This document shows positions 8,231 through 15,169 of a stretch of 64,000 nt of DNA, piece after piece. A program made the translations under genes and the position numbers. Origin of the DNA: Anaerofustis butyriciformans (GTDB lineage: Bacteria; Bacillota; Clostridia; Eubacteriales; Anaerofustaceae); NCBI RefSeq assembly GCF_036289385.1, contig NZ_JAYFFH010000008.1:36031-100030 (forward strand), in the 5' to 3' direction. Under the pieces are notes generated by a model, which was not told the DNA's origin, did no database searches, and saw only the letters and a program-made list of their open reading frames with translations. How positions within the stretch are numbered: the stretch's first letter is position 1; the number at the start of each line of letters is the position of its first letter.

Positions 8231-8450
8231 TAAAAAAACATTTGAAGAAAAATTATCAAGACTTGAAGAAATAAGTAAGTTAATGGAAGAATCCAAGATT
8301 ACACTTGATAATAGTGTTAAATTATATGATGAAGCCGGAATTTTAATAAAAGAGTTAAAAGAAGAACTTCTAGATGCAGAAAAGAAAGTAAAAGTATTTG
8401 TAGCAGAAAAAGACGGTGAAGCTGTTATAAAAAATTTTGAAGAGGCTTAA
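8223..8450 (+). CDS. xseB: Exodeoxyribonuclease VII small subunit
   Basis: A 75-residue XseB, helical throughout, with the family pattern FEEKLSRLEEISKLMEES, then LDNSVKLYDEA. The ATG at 8223 overlaps the xseA stop by 8 nt, so translation is coupled. An in-frame TTG at 8208 has poorer placement. Confidence 0.92.
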   Translation: MSDKKTFEEKLSRLEEISKLMEESKITLDNSVKLYDEAGILIKELKEELLDAEKKVKVFVAEKDGEAVIKNFEEA

Positions 8451-8452
8451 AC

Positions 8453-9337
8453 ATGGATATAAAGAAAGAATTAAAAGAAAAACAATTATTTGTTGAAGAT
8501 ATATTAAATAAATATACCGTTAAAGAAGGTAAACCTGGAATAATATTTGAAAGTTTTAATTATTCATTGTTTGTAGGTGGTAAAAGAATAAGACCTATTC
8601 TTTTGATGGAATCTTGTAAGGCTGTTGGGGGAGATATAAAAGAAGCATATCCTTTAATGGCTGCAATAGAGATGATTCATACATATTCTCTTATTCATGA
8701 TGATTTACCATGTATGGATGATGATGAGTTAAGAAGAGGAAAACCGACAAATCATGTTTTATACGGAGAGGCAATGGCTCTTCTTGCAGGAGACAGTCTA
8801 TTAAATCTTGCATATGAAACAATGATTAAAAATTGTAAAAAGGCTAAAAATATAACAAGATATGTAGATGCAATGGAAGTTATTGCTGATGCTGCAGGTA
8901 TAAACGGAATGGTTGCAGGTCAGGTTATGGACATGATAAGTGAAGGGAAAGAACCAAACGGAGAAACTCTTAATTTTATTCATGATAATAAAACAGGTGC
9001 GCTTCTTAGAGCTTGCATATTAAGCGGAGCTATTATAGGAGGAGCAGATGAAGAAAAGATGGAATCTTTTAAGAAATATGCTGATTCTATAGGTTTAATG
9101 TTCCAAGTTGTTGATGATATATTAGATGTAGTATCTGATAGTGAAACTTTAGGTAAAAATGTTGGGATGGATGAGGAAAGAAACAAAATGACATATCCGT
9201 ATGTTTACGGGTTAGAAAAATCATATGAAAAAGTAGAACAACTTTTAAATATTGCTCTTGAAAGTCTTTCGGATTTTGATGAAAGTGCTGATTTCTTAAG
9301 AAATCTTGCAGTTTATTTATCAAGTAGAAAAAATTAA
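8453..9337 (+). CDS. ispA: Polyprenyl (farnesyl/geranyl) diphosphate synthase
   Basis: A 294-residue trans-prenyltransferase. The first aspartate-rich motif DDLPCMDDD is at residues 83-91 and the second, VVDDILDV, is near 222; both bind Mg-diphosphate. GGKRIRPIL is the IPP-binding segment. Length and position right after xseB match IspA of Bacillota, which makes farnesyl diphosphate for quinones, undecaprenol and other isoprenoids. It starts 2 nt after the xseB stop. Confidence 0.92.
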   Translation: MDIKKELKEKQLFVEDILNKYTVKEGKPGIIFESFNYSLFVGGKRIRPILLMESCKAVGGDIKEAYPLMAAIEMIHTYSLIHDDLPCMDDDELRRGKPTNHVLYGEAMALLAGDSLLNLAYETMIKNCKKAKNITRYVDAMEVIADAAGINGMVAGQVMDMISEGKEPNGETLNFIHDNKTGALLRACILSGAIIGGADEEKMESFKKYADSIGLMFQVVDDILDVVSDSETLGKNVGMDEERNKMTYPYVYGLEKSYEKVEQLLNIALESLSDFDESADFLRNLAVYLSSRKN

Positions 9338-9356
9338 TTTGAAAAGAGGAAAATTT

Positions 9357-10016
9357 ATGAGTGAAGAAAGAAAAGATACTATAAAAAGATATACACTGGG
9401 GGAAGAAATTTTTAATTCTGTTTCACATGGTGTAGGCGTGTTTTTTGCCATTGCCGGCTGTACGGTTTTAATCGTTCTTAGTGCAATGTATGCTAATATG
9501 TGGGCTGTAATTGGAAGCATTATTTACGGCATAAGTATGTTTTCTTTATATCTTGCATCTACTTTATATCATTCTTTTCAGAACCATCGTGTAAAAGAAA
9601 TTTTTAGAGTATTTGACCATTGTACAATATTTTTACTTATAGCCGGTACTTATACACCTTTTACTTTATATACATTAAGAGAAAGTGTTGGATGGTATAT
9701 ATTTGTTGTTATATGGTTAAGTGCAATAGTAGGTATAGTTTTAAATGCAATCAATTTAAAGAAATTTGAAAAAATATCTTTAGTTTTATATTTAATTATG
9801 GGATGGGCTGTTGTTTTTGCAATTAAACCTTTGGTTGCAGCTGTTTCACTTTTAACATTAGTTCTTTTAATTTTAGGAGGATTGATGTATACTGTTGGTG
9901 TAATATTTTATTGTTTGACTAAATATAAATATATGCATTCTATTTGGCACTTATTTGTTTTGGCAGGCACAATATTACATTATTTTGCAATTTTATTTAA
10001 TATTATAGGTATGTAG
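9357..10016 (+). CDS. Hemolysin III family (PAQR/TrhA) membrane protein
   Basis: A 219-residue protein with seven membrane helices. The family signature GEEIFNSVSHGVGVFFAIAG near the start, SLYLASTLYHS around 63-73, FDHCTIFLLIAGTYTPF, and the C-terminal SIWHLFVLAGTILHYFA are all present, including the histidines that form the metal site of PAQR proteins. Bacterial members (YqfA/TrhA) influence membrane energetics; a hemolytic role is historical. The start was set at the ATG after AGAGGA, 19 nt after ispA. Confidence 0.88.
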   Translation: MSEERKDTIKRYTLGEEIFNSVSHGVGVFFAIAGCTVLIVLSAMYANMWAVIGSIIYGISMFSLYLASTLYHSFQNHRVKEIFRVFDHCTIFLLIAGTYTPFTLYTLRESVGWYIFVVIWLSAIVGIVLNAINLKKFEKISLVLYLIMGWAVVFAIKPLVAAVSLLTLVLLILGGLMYTVGVIFYCLTKYKYMHSIWHLFVLAGTILHYFAILFNIIGM

Positions 10017-10023
10017 GTAGAAT

Positions 10024-10503
10024 ATGGGGGCAAATAAAAATAAAGAAGATAAAAAAATAATTGCCAGAAATAAACAGGCAAATTTTGAATATTTTGTTAT
10101 AGAAAAATATGAAGCAGGCATTGAGCTTAAAGGTACGGAAGTAAAATCAATAAGAAACGGTAAAGTTAATTTAAAAGATAGTTATGCAAATGTTACTAAA
10201 GGAAATGAAATATATATAATTGGTATGCATGTGAGTCCTTATGAATTTGGTAACAGAAATAATGTCGATCCTTTAAGGGAACGAAGGCTGCTTTTAAATA
10301 AAAGGGAAATAAGGAAAATAAAGGACTATCTTACAAAAGATGGATATACTTTAATCCCGTTAAATTTGCACTTTAGTAAAAGTTATGTTAAAATGGATAT
10401 CGCTGTTTGTAAAGGTAAGAAGCTTTATGATAAAAGAGAAAGTCTTAAAGAAAAAGATGCAAAACGTGATATAGCTAGAAACCTTAAAAATAGTTATAGA
10501 TAA
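10024..10503 (+). CDS. smpB: SsrA-binding protein SmpB
   Basis: A 159-residue SmpB with the OB-fold signature NKQANFEYFVIEKYEAGIELKGTEVKSIRNG and the basic C-terminal tail that follows KLYDKRESLKEKDAKRDI. It delivers tmRNA to stalled ribosomes. The ssrA gene begins 2 nt after its stop, the common smpB-ssrA arrangement. Confidence 0.96.
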   Translation: MGANKNKEDKKIIARNKQANFEYFVIEKYEAGIELKGTEVKSIRNGKVNLKDSYANVTKGNEIYIIGMHVSPYEFGNRNNVDPLRERRLLLNKREIRKIKDYLTKDGYTLIPLNLHFSKSYVKMDIAVCKGKKLYDKRESLKEKDAKRDIARNLKNSYR

Positions 10504-10505
10504 AC

Positions 10506-10854
10506 GGGGATGCAATGGTTTCGACAGGGTTAGTGAGGTTAAATAAGCGAGTAGATGAGCTTAACATCTTTAAAATAAGCAAATTAAAAAATAAACGATA
10601 ACAATAGATTATCTTTCGCTGCCTAGTTGCAGCGCGGTCGTGTATTTCTGACCTGCAAGAAATATAACGATTGTCACACTTTCGCAGGGACCTATATGTT
10701 GGGTGTCTTGACAATGTATAGTATTAATTAAGGCTCGCCTTATATAATTTTGTTTGTTTTATAGTATTAGGTTAAATTTTAAGACAAACTGCACTCGGAG
10801 AAAGTTTAATTTAGCTGGTTTTGGACGGGGGTTCGATTCCCCCCATCTCCACCA
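10506..10854 (+). ncRNA. ssrA: Transfer-messenger RNA (tmRNA)
   Basis: The 5' end GGGGATGCAATGGTTTCGAC and the 3' end GTTCGATTCCCCCCATCTCCACCA are the two halves of the tRNA-like domain; GGGGATG pairs with CATCTCC and the CCA end is encoded. The total of about 349 nt is normal. The tag frame ends at TAG (10624-10626) inside the usual GCTGC/GCAGC hairpin. Read back from the stop, the codons give N-D-N-N-R-L-S-F-A-A. Codon ATA at 10591-10593 precedes AAC, so the exact resume codon is not certain. tmRNA rescues stalled ribosomes and tags their products for proteolysis. Confidence 0.97.
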
Positions 10855-10913
10855 TATGAAAATTCACTGAAAACGCTTATTATTAAGTGATTTTAGTTTT
10901 ATTTATTAATTAT

Positions 10914-10950
10914 AAAAGAGCAAATTTTTTAAATTTGCTCTTTTTTTATA
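10914..10950 (+). terminator. Intrinsic terminator downstream of ssrA
   Basis: AAAGAGCAAATTT and AAATTTGCTCTTT pair over 13 bp with a tiny T-rich loop, followed by a T run. It closes the operon that begins near 6067. Confidence 0.88.
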
Positions 10951-11032
10951 TTAATTAAAATAATTTATTTCTTTAATTGTGTATTACAATGCAATTGATT
11001 AAGTTTATTTGATTTTTTTAATTTATTTTAAA

Positions 11033-11485
11033 TTAGTTTTTATCATTTTTATATTGCTTATTTACAATAAATTCGCCTTTATCATTTCTATTTTGCTTAT
11101 TTACAATAAATTCATCTTTTATTTTATTTACATTATTGTTTTTAATTTCCTTATTGATATTATTTACAATTTCCCTTACTTCATCTTCTTCTTTTCTTTG
11201 AGTAAGTTTAACTATTTTATATACAATAAATGCAATAATAGGAATTGCAAGTATATTTATAAATCCATATAATAAACAAATTAAACCTAAATATAGAAGT
11301 ATTTTACCAATATATGGATTACTTTTTTTTCTGTTCTTATTTGAAAAAATGAATCCTGAAGTAATTAATATACCCCCTAGTATAAAACATATAATCATAA
11401 CATTGCCATAATATTGTGCACGTTGCATTTGTTCAGCATAATATTCATCATAGTTATATGCTGATAAAAATAAATTATAATTCAT
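11033..11485 (-). CDS. Hypothetical membrane protein with duplicated C-terminal repeat
   Basis: A 150-residue protein of unknown family. Two adjacent membrane segments (about residues 26-46 and 60-90) are followed by a charged, asparagine- and lysine-rich tail. The tail ends with two copies of a 13-residue unit of the form (D/G)EFIVNKQ(N/Y)(R/K)NDK, encoded by near-identical 39-bp tandem repeats. The start was chosen at the ATG at 11483-11485 because CCTCCTC (11491-11497) gives it a strong ribosome site; an earlier ATG lacks one. It is the first gene after tmRNA, in a patch with phage-like regulators. Confidence 0.6.
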   Translation of the reverse strand: MNYNLFLSAYNYDEYYAEQMQRAQYYGNVMIICFILGGILITSGFIFSNKNRKKSNPYIGKILLYLGLICLLYGFINILAIPIIAFIVYKIVKLTQRKEEDEVREIVNNINKEIKNNNVNKIKDEFIVNKQNRNDKGEFIVNKQYKNDKN

Positions 11486-11599
11486 AACATCCTCCTCATT
11501 TATTATAATTATTATAAAATAATTTTCTTTGTAATTAAATATAAAATTTTTAAAAAGAGTTAATCCCAAATAAAAAAAGGATATATTTAAATATCCATT

Positions 11600-12157
11600 T
11601 TAATTGTTTTCTATATAGTCTTTAAATTGTTGTAAAATCTTTTTTTCTTTTGGATTAACATAGAATTTATTTTTTATTAATGCTTTTTGCAATCTTTCAT
11701 ATCTGTATGTTCCTGCGGTTTTAGAAATATTACATAGTTGTGATAATTCTTCAGGAGAAGATATATTCATTTCTTTTAAAACACAAAGAGGGGCTAAAAG
11801 TCTTATGGCAAACATGTTTGCTTCGGTTTCCATTTCGTTGTATGTTTTAGTTTTATCTTTACTATGTTCAAGTAAAATATGACCTAGTTCGTGAGCTATT
11901 GTGAATCTATTCCTACAGTCATTATTTACAGATTTATTAAAAAAGATTATTTTTTCATTATCTTCAGTTATATATGAAAATCCATCTTTATAAGTCTTTG
12001 CAATTTCACTATTATTATCATAATATCTTATTTTTATGTCTAATTCCCTACATATATGAATAATGTCAACAGGAAGTTTATTTGTTTTTGTTTCTCTTAA
12101 AATGTACCAAACTAAATGCTGTATATTTTTATAATTATTTAAATCTATTTTATTCAT
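11600..12157 (-). CDS. ImmA/IrrE-type metallopeptidase
   Basis: A 185-residue protein with the zinc motif HELGH at residues 89-93 and the downstream ETEANMFAIRLLAP glutamate region typical of ImmA/IrrE (COG2856). In ICEBs1 and phages such peptidases cleave the partner repressor. Its start overlaps the end of the XRE repressor gene by 8 nt, matching the immR-immA plan, so I infer that it inactivates that repressor. The trigger cannot be read from sequence. Confidence 0.9.
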   Translation of the reverse strand: MNKIDLNNYKNIQHLVWYILRETKTNKLPVDIIHICRELDIKIRYYDNNSEIAKTYKDGFSYITEDNEKIIFFNKSVNNDCRNRFTIAHELGHILLEHSKDKTKTYNEMETEANMFAIRLLAPLCVLKEMNISSPEELSQLCNISKTAGTYRYERLQKALIKNKFYVNPKEKKILQQFKDYIENN

Positions 12158-12503
12158 CTTTTGTAATTAGAATAGTATTTTCTTTTAGTTTATTTAGTTC
12201 GGATTTACTAAGAGAGTTATAGCTTATTCCATCTTCTCTAGCTATCATTTTTAAATTATTATTTACTTTCTTTTTTCTGTTTCCAACTTCAAATTCTTCT
12301 AAGATATTATTAACATTATATATGTCGCATAGATTTAAAAAAATATCGGGGTTTGGAAGTCGTTGTCCACTTTCCCAACCGTATATTGTTTTTATTGCAA
12401 CATTTATATTTCTTTTTTCCAAAAGATGTTTGACTTCATCTATTGTCAACTTGTTTTTTCTTCTAAGTTCTTTTAATTTTAGTGAGATTTCTTCCTTGCT
12501 CAT
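12150..12503 (-). CDS. XRE-family transcriptional repressor (ImmR-like)
   Basis: A 117-residue protein with an N-terminal helix-turn-helix (residues about 6-66: LKELRRKNKLTIDEVKHLLE, then IKTIYGWESGQRLPNPD) and a short basic C-terminal part. It is followed, with an 8-nt overlap, by an ImmA-like protease, and faces a small Cro-like gene across a large inverted repeat. I infer it represses itself and the divergent gene. AAGGAGT precedes the ATG. Confidence 0.88.
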   Translation of the reverse strand: MSKEEISLKLKELRRKNKLTIDEVKHLLEKRNINVAIKTIYGWESGQRLPNPDIFLNLCDIYNVNNILEEFEVGNRKKKVNNNLKMIAREDGISYNSLSKSELNKLKENTILITKDE

Positions 12504-12524
12504 ATTGTTAACTCCTTGTTTTCA

Positions 12525-12553
12525 ATCATATATAAAAGTCACTTTTTTGTCAA
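12525..12553 (-). promoter_or_regulatory. Promoter of the repressor-protease pair
   Basis: On the minus strand TTGACA (12548-12553) and TATGAT (12525-12530) are separated by exactly 17 nt. The -35 lies in the first of two tandem 11-bp TTTTGTCAATA repeats, so a protein bound there would block it. Confidence 0.75.
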
Positions 12554-12601
12554 TATTTTGTCAATAAATATTCTTCGATTTGAAGAGTATTTATTGACAA
12601 A
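12545..12601. promoter_or_regulatory. Operator region: tandem repeat plus 45-bp inverted repeat
   Basis: Arms 12557-12576 and 12582-12601 are complementary at 19 of 20 positions around a 5-nt centre GATTT. The left arm also forms the second copy of a direct 11-bp repeat (12545-12555, 12556-12566), giving three TTGTCAAT half-sites one or more helical turns apart. The array overlaps the -35 boxes of both divergent promoters. This is the layout expected for a lysogeny-type switch operator. Binding by the XRE repressor is inferred. Confidence 0.8.
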
Positions 12602-12622
12602 GTTTTTATGTAATATTATAAT
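12594..12622 (+). promoter_or_regulatory. Promoter of the small Cro-like gene
   Basis: TTGACA (12594-12599) and TATAAT (12617-12622) have a 17-nt spacer. The -35 box is embedded in the right arm of the large inverted repeat. Confidence 0.8.
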
Positions 12623-12655
12623 AAAATAAAAATTCTTCAAAACGGAGAAAATATT

Positions 12656-12886
12656 ATGATGGATAAGAAATTGGATGATGGAGTAGGGAATACCGATAAT
12701 GCCAGTAAAAATTTATCGAAATATATACTGGATAATAATATTGATATTAAACAAATATGCAGGGAAACTGGTTTAAATTATAATGAGGTAAAAATGAGTA
12801 TTAATGGAAATAAAAAAAGTTTGGATGTAGATGAATTTCTTGAGATATGTAGTTATATAAATAAAGATCCAAAAAATTTTAAATAA
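12656..12886 (+). CDS. Small Cro-like helix-turn-helix protein
   Basis: A 76-residue protein (74 if the second ATG at 12659 is used). Residues about 20-74 resemble a compact XRE/Cro DNA-binding fold: LSKYILDNNIDIKQICRETG, a turn, then NEVKMSINGNKKSLDVDEFL. CGGAGAA precedes the start. It is transcribed away from the XRE repressor through a shared operator, which suggests an antagonist or the first gene of an induced transcript. Family recognition is by pattern only. Confidence 0.72.
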   Translation: MMDKKLDDGVGNTDNASKNLSKYILDNNIDIKQICRETGLNYNEVKMSINGNKKSLDVDEFLEICSYINKDPKNFK

Positions 12887-12914
12887 AATAAATTATGGGG
12901 GGAGAGTTTTAAAT

Positions 12915-13058
12915 ATGACAAAAGATGACATATATAATCTTTATAAGATTATATATGCGATTGATGAAGATTTTCATTTTTTGTTAAAAGACATTTTAGA
13001 GCCTGACAATTTTGATATTGAAGTATTTTATTATACTGATTTTGAAAAAACGCAATAA
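12915..13058 (+). CDS. Small acidic protein, 47 residues, unknown
   Basis: A short open frame starting MTKDDIYNLYKIIYAID and ending YTDFEKTQ, with a GGGGAGAG ribosome site about 9 nt upstream and codon use like its neighbours. It is acidic and probably helical, with no known motif. It lies 28 nt after the Cro-like gene and shares its promoter. The stop codon is inside a 24-bp perfect terminator stem. Confidence 0.6.
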   Translation: MTKDDIYNLYKIIYAIDEDFHFLLKDILEPDNFDIEVFYYTDFEKTQ

Positions 13059-13096
13059 TATCTAAGTAAAAATACTTAGATATTATTGCGTTTTTT
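13045..13096. terminator. Very long bidirectional terminator
   Basis: Arms 13045-13068 and 13073-13096 are perfectly complementary over 24 bp with an AAAA loop. A and T runs on both outer edges let it work in both directions, between the 47-residue gene and the convergent small gene on the minus strand. Confidence 0.85.
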
Positions 13097-13265
13097 ATTT
13101 TTCTATATTTGTTTGTGTTTGATATAAATCTTCATAAGATTCTTCTTCATCATTACTTTTAGGTATATTTTGCATCAGTCCCGTACATTCTGTTGATGAA
13201 ATGGTTTTTGAATTTTTTAAGAAATCCGTATCGGGTGGGTTTAAATCTTTTTTGTTTATTTTCAT
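13095..13265 (-). CDS. Small protein with TECTGL motif, unknown function
   Basis: A 56-residue protein: MKINKKDLNPPDTDFLKNSK, then TISSTECTGLMQ and an acidic, tyrosine-containing tail. The ECTGL segment followed by an acidic SYEDLY stretch resembles short hypothetical proteins I associate with Clostridia, but I know no function. The start is the ATG 7 nt after AGGAGG (13271-13276). The single cysteine in a conserved-looking motif and the lack of any membrane helix are the only clues. Confidence 0.6.
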   Translation of the reverse strand: MKINKKDLNPPDTDFLKNSKTISSTECTGLMQNIPKSNDEEESYEDLYQTQTNIEK

Positions 13266-13311
13266 AATAACCTCCTTAATATTTATTTTCCCAAAAATCA
13301 AATAAAATATT

Positions 13312-13338
13312 AAAAAAAGAGCCTTTCAGCTCTTTTTT
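13312..13338 (-). terminator. Terminator of the ABC exporter operon
   Basis: AAAAAAGAGC and GCTCTTTTTT form a stem around CTTTCA, overlapping the stop codon of the ABC gene, with T runs in the minus direction. Confidence 0.82.
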
Positions 13339-15169
13339 ATTCTTCAAATTGTGAATTGTAAAGATTTGCGTAAAATTCATTTTCTTCCATTAATTCACTA
13401 TGAGTACCTTGTTCAATAATATTTCCTTCATTCATTACAAGTATTAAATCTGCATCTTTTATTGTTGATAATCTATGTGCAATTATAAAACTTGTTCTTC
13501 CTTTTACTAAGGTATCCATTGCTTTTACAATTAATTTTTCTGTTCTTGTATCAACGGAACTTGTTGCCTCATCTAAAATTAAAATTTTAGGGTCTGCAAG
13601 TAATGCTCTGGCAATTGTTAAAAGCTGTTTTTGCCCGCTTGAAATATTACTTGCTTCTTCGTTTAGTACCATTTGATATCCGTCAACATTTGTTTTGATA
13701 AAATGGTCAACGTGGGTAGCAATTGCGGCTTGTTCTACTTCTTCATCAGTTGCATTTAAGTTACCATATCTAATGTTATTCATTACTGTATCATTGTATA
13801 GCCATGTATCTTGTAAAACCATACCGAACATTTTTCTTAAATCTCTACGTTTGTACTCATTTATATTTACACCGTCAACTTTTATTGAACCGCTGTTAAT
13901 ATCATAGAATCTCATTAATAATTTTACTATTGTAGTTTTACCAGCTCCTGTAGGTCCAACTATTGCAATTTTTTGTCCTGATTTTATTTTAGAAGAAAAA
14001 TCTTTAATGATAGGTTTATTTTCATCATATCCAAAATATACATGGTCAAATTCTACGCTTCCTTTAACATCATTTAGATTAACTTCTTTAGGTTCATTTG
14101 TTGTTTCTTTTTCATCTTCTTCTCCTAAGAATTCAAAAACTCTTTCAGCAGCGGCTGCTGTTTGTTGAAGAATATTAGAAACATTTGCAAGTTGTGTTAT
14201 AGGTTGAGTAAAGTTTCTTACATATTGTATGAATGCTTGTATATCACCAACTGTTATAAATCCTTTTGTTGCTCTATATCCACCAAGAATACAAATAGCT
14301 ACATATCCGAGGTTACTGATAAAACTCATGATAGGTTGCATCATTCCTGATAAAAATTGTGATTTCCAAGCTGAATGATATAGAGTATCGTTATATTCAT
14401 TAAAATCATTAATTGATTGTTCTTCTCTGTTAAATGCTTTTACAATAGAGTGTCCTGAATACATTTCTTCAATATGTCCGTTAACGTGTCCAAGATATTC
14501 TTGTTGACTTCTAAAATATTTTTGTGAGAAGTGTATTACAGTCATAATAAATATTGAAGAAATAGGAATGATGAGTAAAGCAATAATAGTCATTGTGATA
14601 TCTATGCTTGCCATCATTATTAAAATACCAATTACCGTTGTAATACTTGTTATTATTTGTGTAACACCTTGATTTAAGTTTTGGTTTATTGTATCTACAT
14701 CGTTTGTTATTCTCGATAAAACTTCACCTGTTTGTTGTGTATCATAGTATTTTAAAGGTAGAGTATTTATTTTATGAGAAATATCTTTTCTAAGGTTGTA
14801 TGTTAAATTAGTTGTAACACCTGTCATTATATGTGCTTGTAAATAAGAGAATATGGCAGATATTAAATATAGACATACTAATATAATAAGTATTTTGCCA
14901 ATATAAATAAAGTCAATTCCTGTTGCTGTTCCTGCAATTTTTCCCATTACTCCGTCAAATACTTTTGTAGTTGCTTTTCCAAGTATTTTAGGTCCTACTA
15001 TATTAAATACCGTTGAAATTACTGCAAATATAAAGACAATAAATATTTGTAATTTTTTTGTCCCGAGATAATGGAGAAGTTTTTTCATTGTACCTTTAAA
15101 ATCTCTTGCTTTTTCTCCGCCTCTCATTGCAGGCATTCCTCTCATAGGTCCTCTTCCATGATTACCCAT
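13337..15169 (-). CDS. ABC exporter half-transporter, consensus nucleotide site
   Basis: A 610-residue fused permease-ATPase. Six membrane helices (about residues 35-325) precede the ATPase domain, with GPTGAGKTT (Walker A), ISSGQKQ (a slightly divergent signature) and ILDEATSSVD, which keeps the catalytic glutamate. The partner gene upstream carries aspartate there, so the pair matches TM287/288- and LmrCD/BmrCD-type heterodimeric multidrug exporters. The N-terminus is unusually rich in glycine, arginine and methionine (MGNHGRGPMRGMPAMRGG). It overlaps its partner by 8 nt and lies in a marR-led operon. Confidence 0.92.
   Translation of the reverse strand: MGNHGRGPMRGMPAMRGGEKARDFKGTMKKLLHYLGTKKLQIFIVFIFAVISTVFNIVGPKILGKATTKVFDGVMGKIAGTATGIDFIYIGKILIILVCLYLISAIFSYLQAHIMTGVTTNLTYNLRKDISHKINTLPLKYYDTQQTGEVLSRITNDVDTINQNLNQGVTQIITSITTVIGILIMMASIDITMTIIALLIIPISSIFIMTVIHFSQKYFRSQQEYLGHVNGHIEEMYSGHSIVKAFNREEQSINDFNEYNDTLYHSAWKSQFLSGMMQPIMSFISNLGYVAICILGGYRATKGFITVGDIQAFIQYVRNFTQPITQLANVSNILQQTAAAAERVFEFLGEEDEKETTNEPKEVNLNDVKGSVEFDHVYFGYDENKPIIKDFSSKIKSGQKIAIVGPTGAGKTTIVKLLMRFYDINSGSIKVDGVNINEYKRRDLRKMFGMVLQDTWLYNDTVMNNIRYGNLNATDEEVEQAAIATHVDHFIKTNVDGYQMVLNEEASNISSGQKQLLTIARALLADPKILILDEATSSVDTRTEKLIVKAMDTLVKGRTSFIIAHRLSTIKDADLILVMNEGNIIEQGTHSELMEENEFYANLYNSQFEE

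Noticed and set aside
10830..13330. Possible attachment site: a repeat of the tmRNA 3' end bounding an element
   Set aside because: I looked for a second copy of GATTCCCCCCATCTCC downstream of ssrA as far as 13330 and found none, and there is no integrase gene. The region is described only as phage-like in its regulation.
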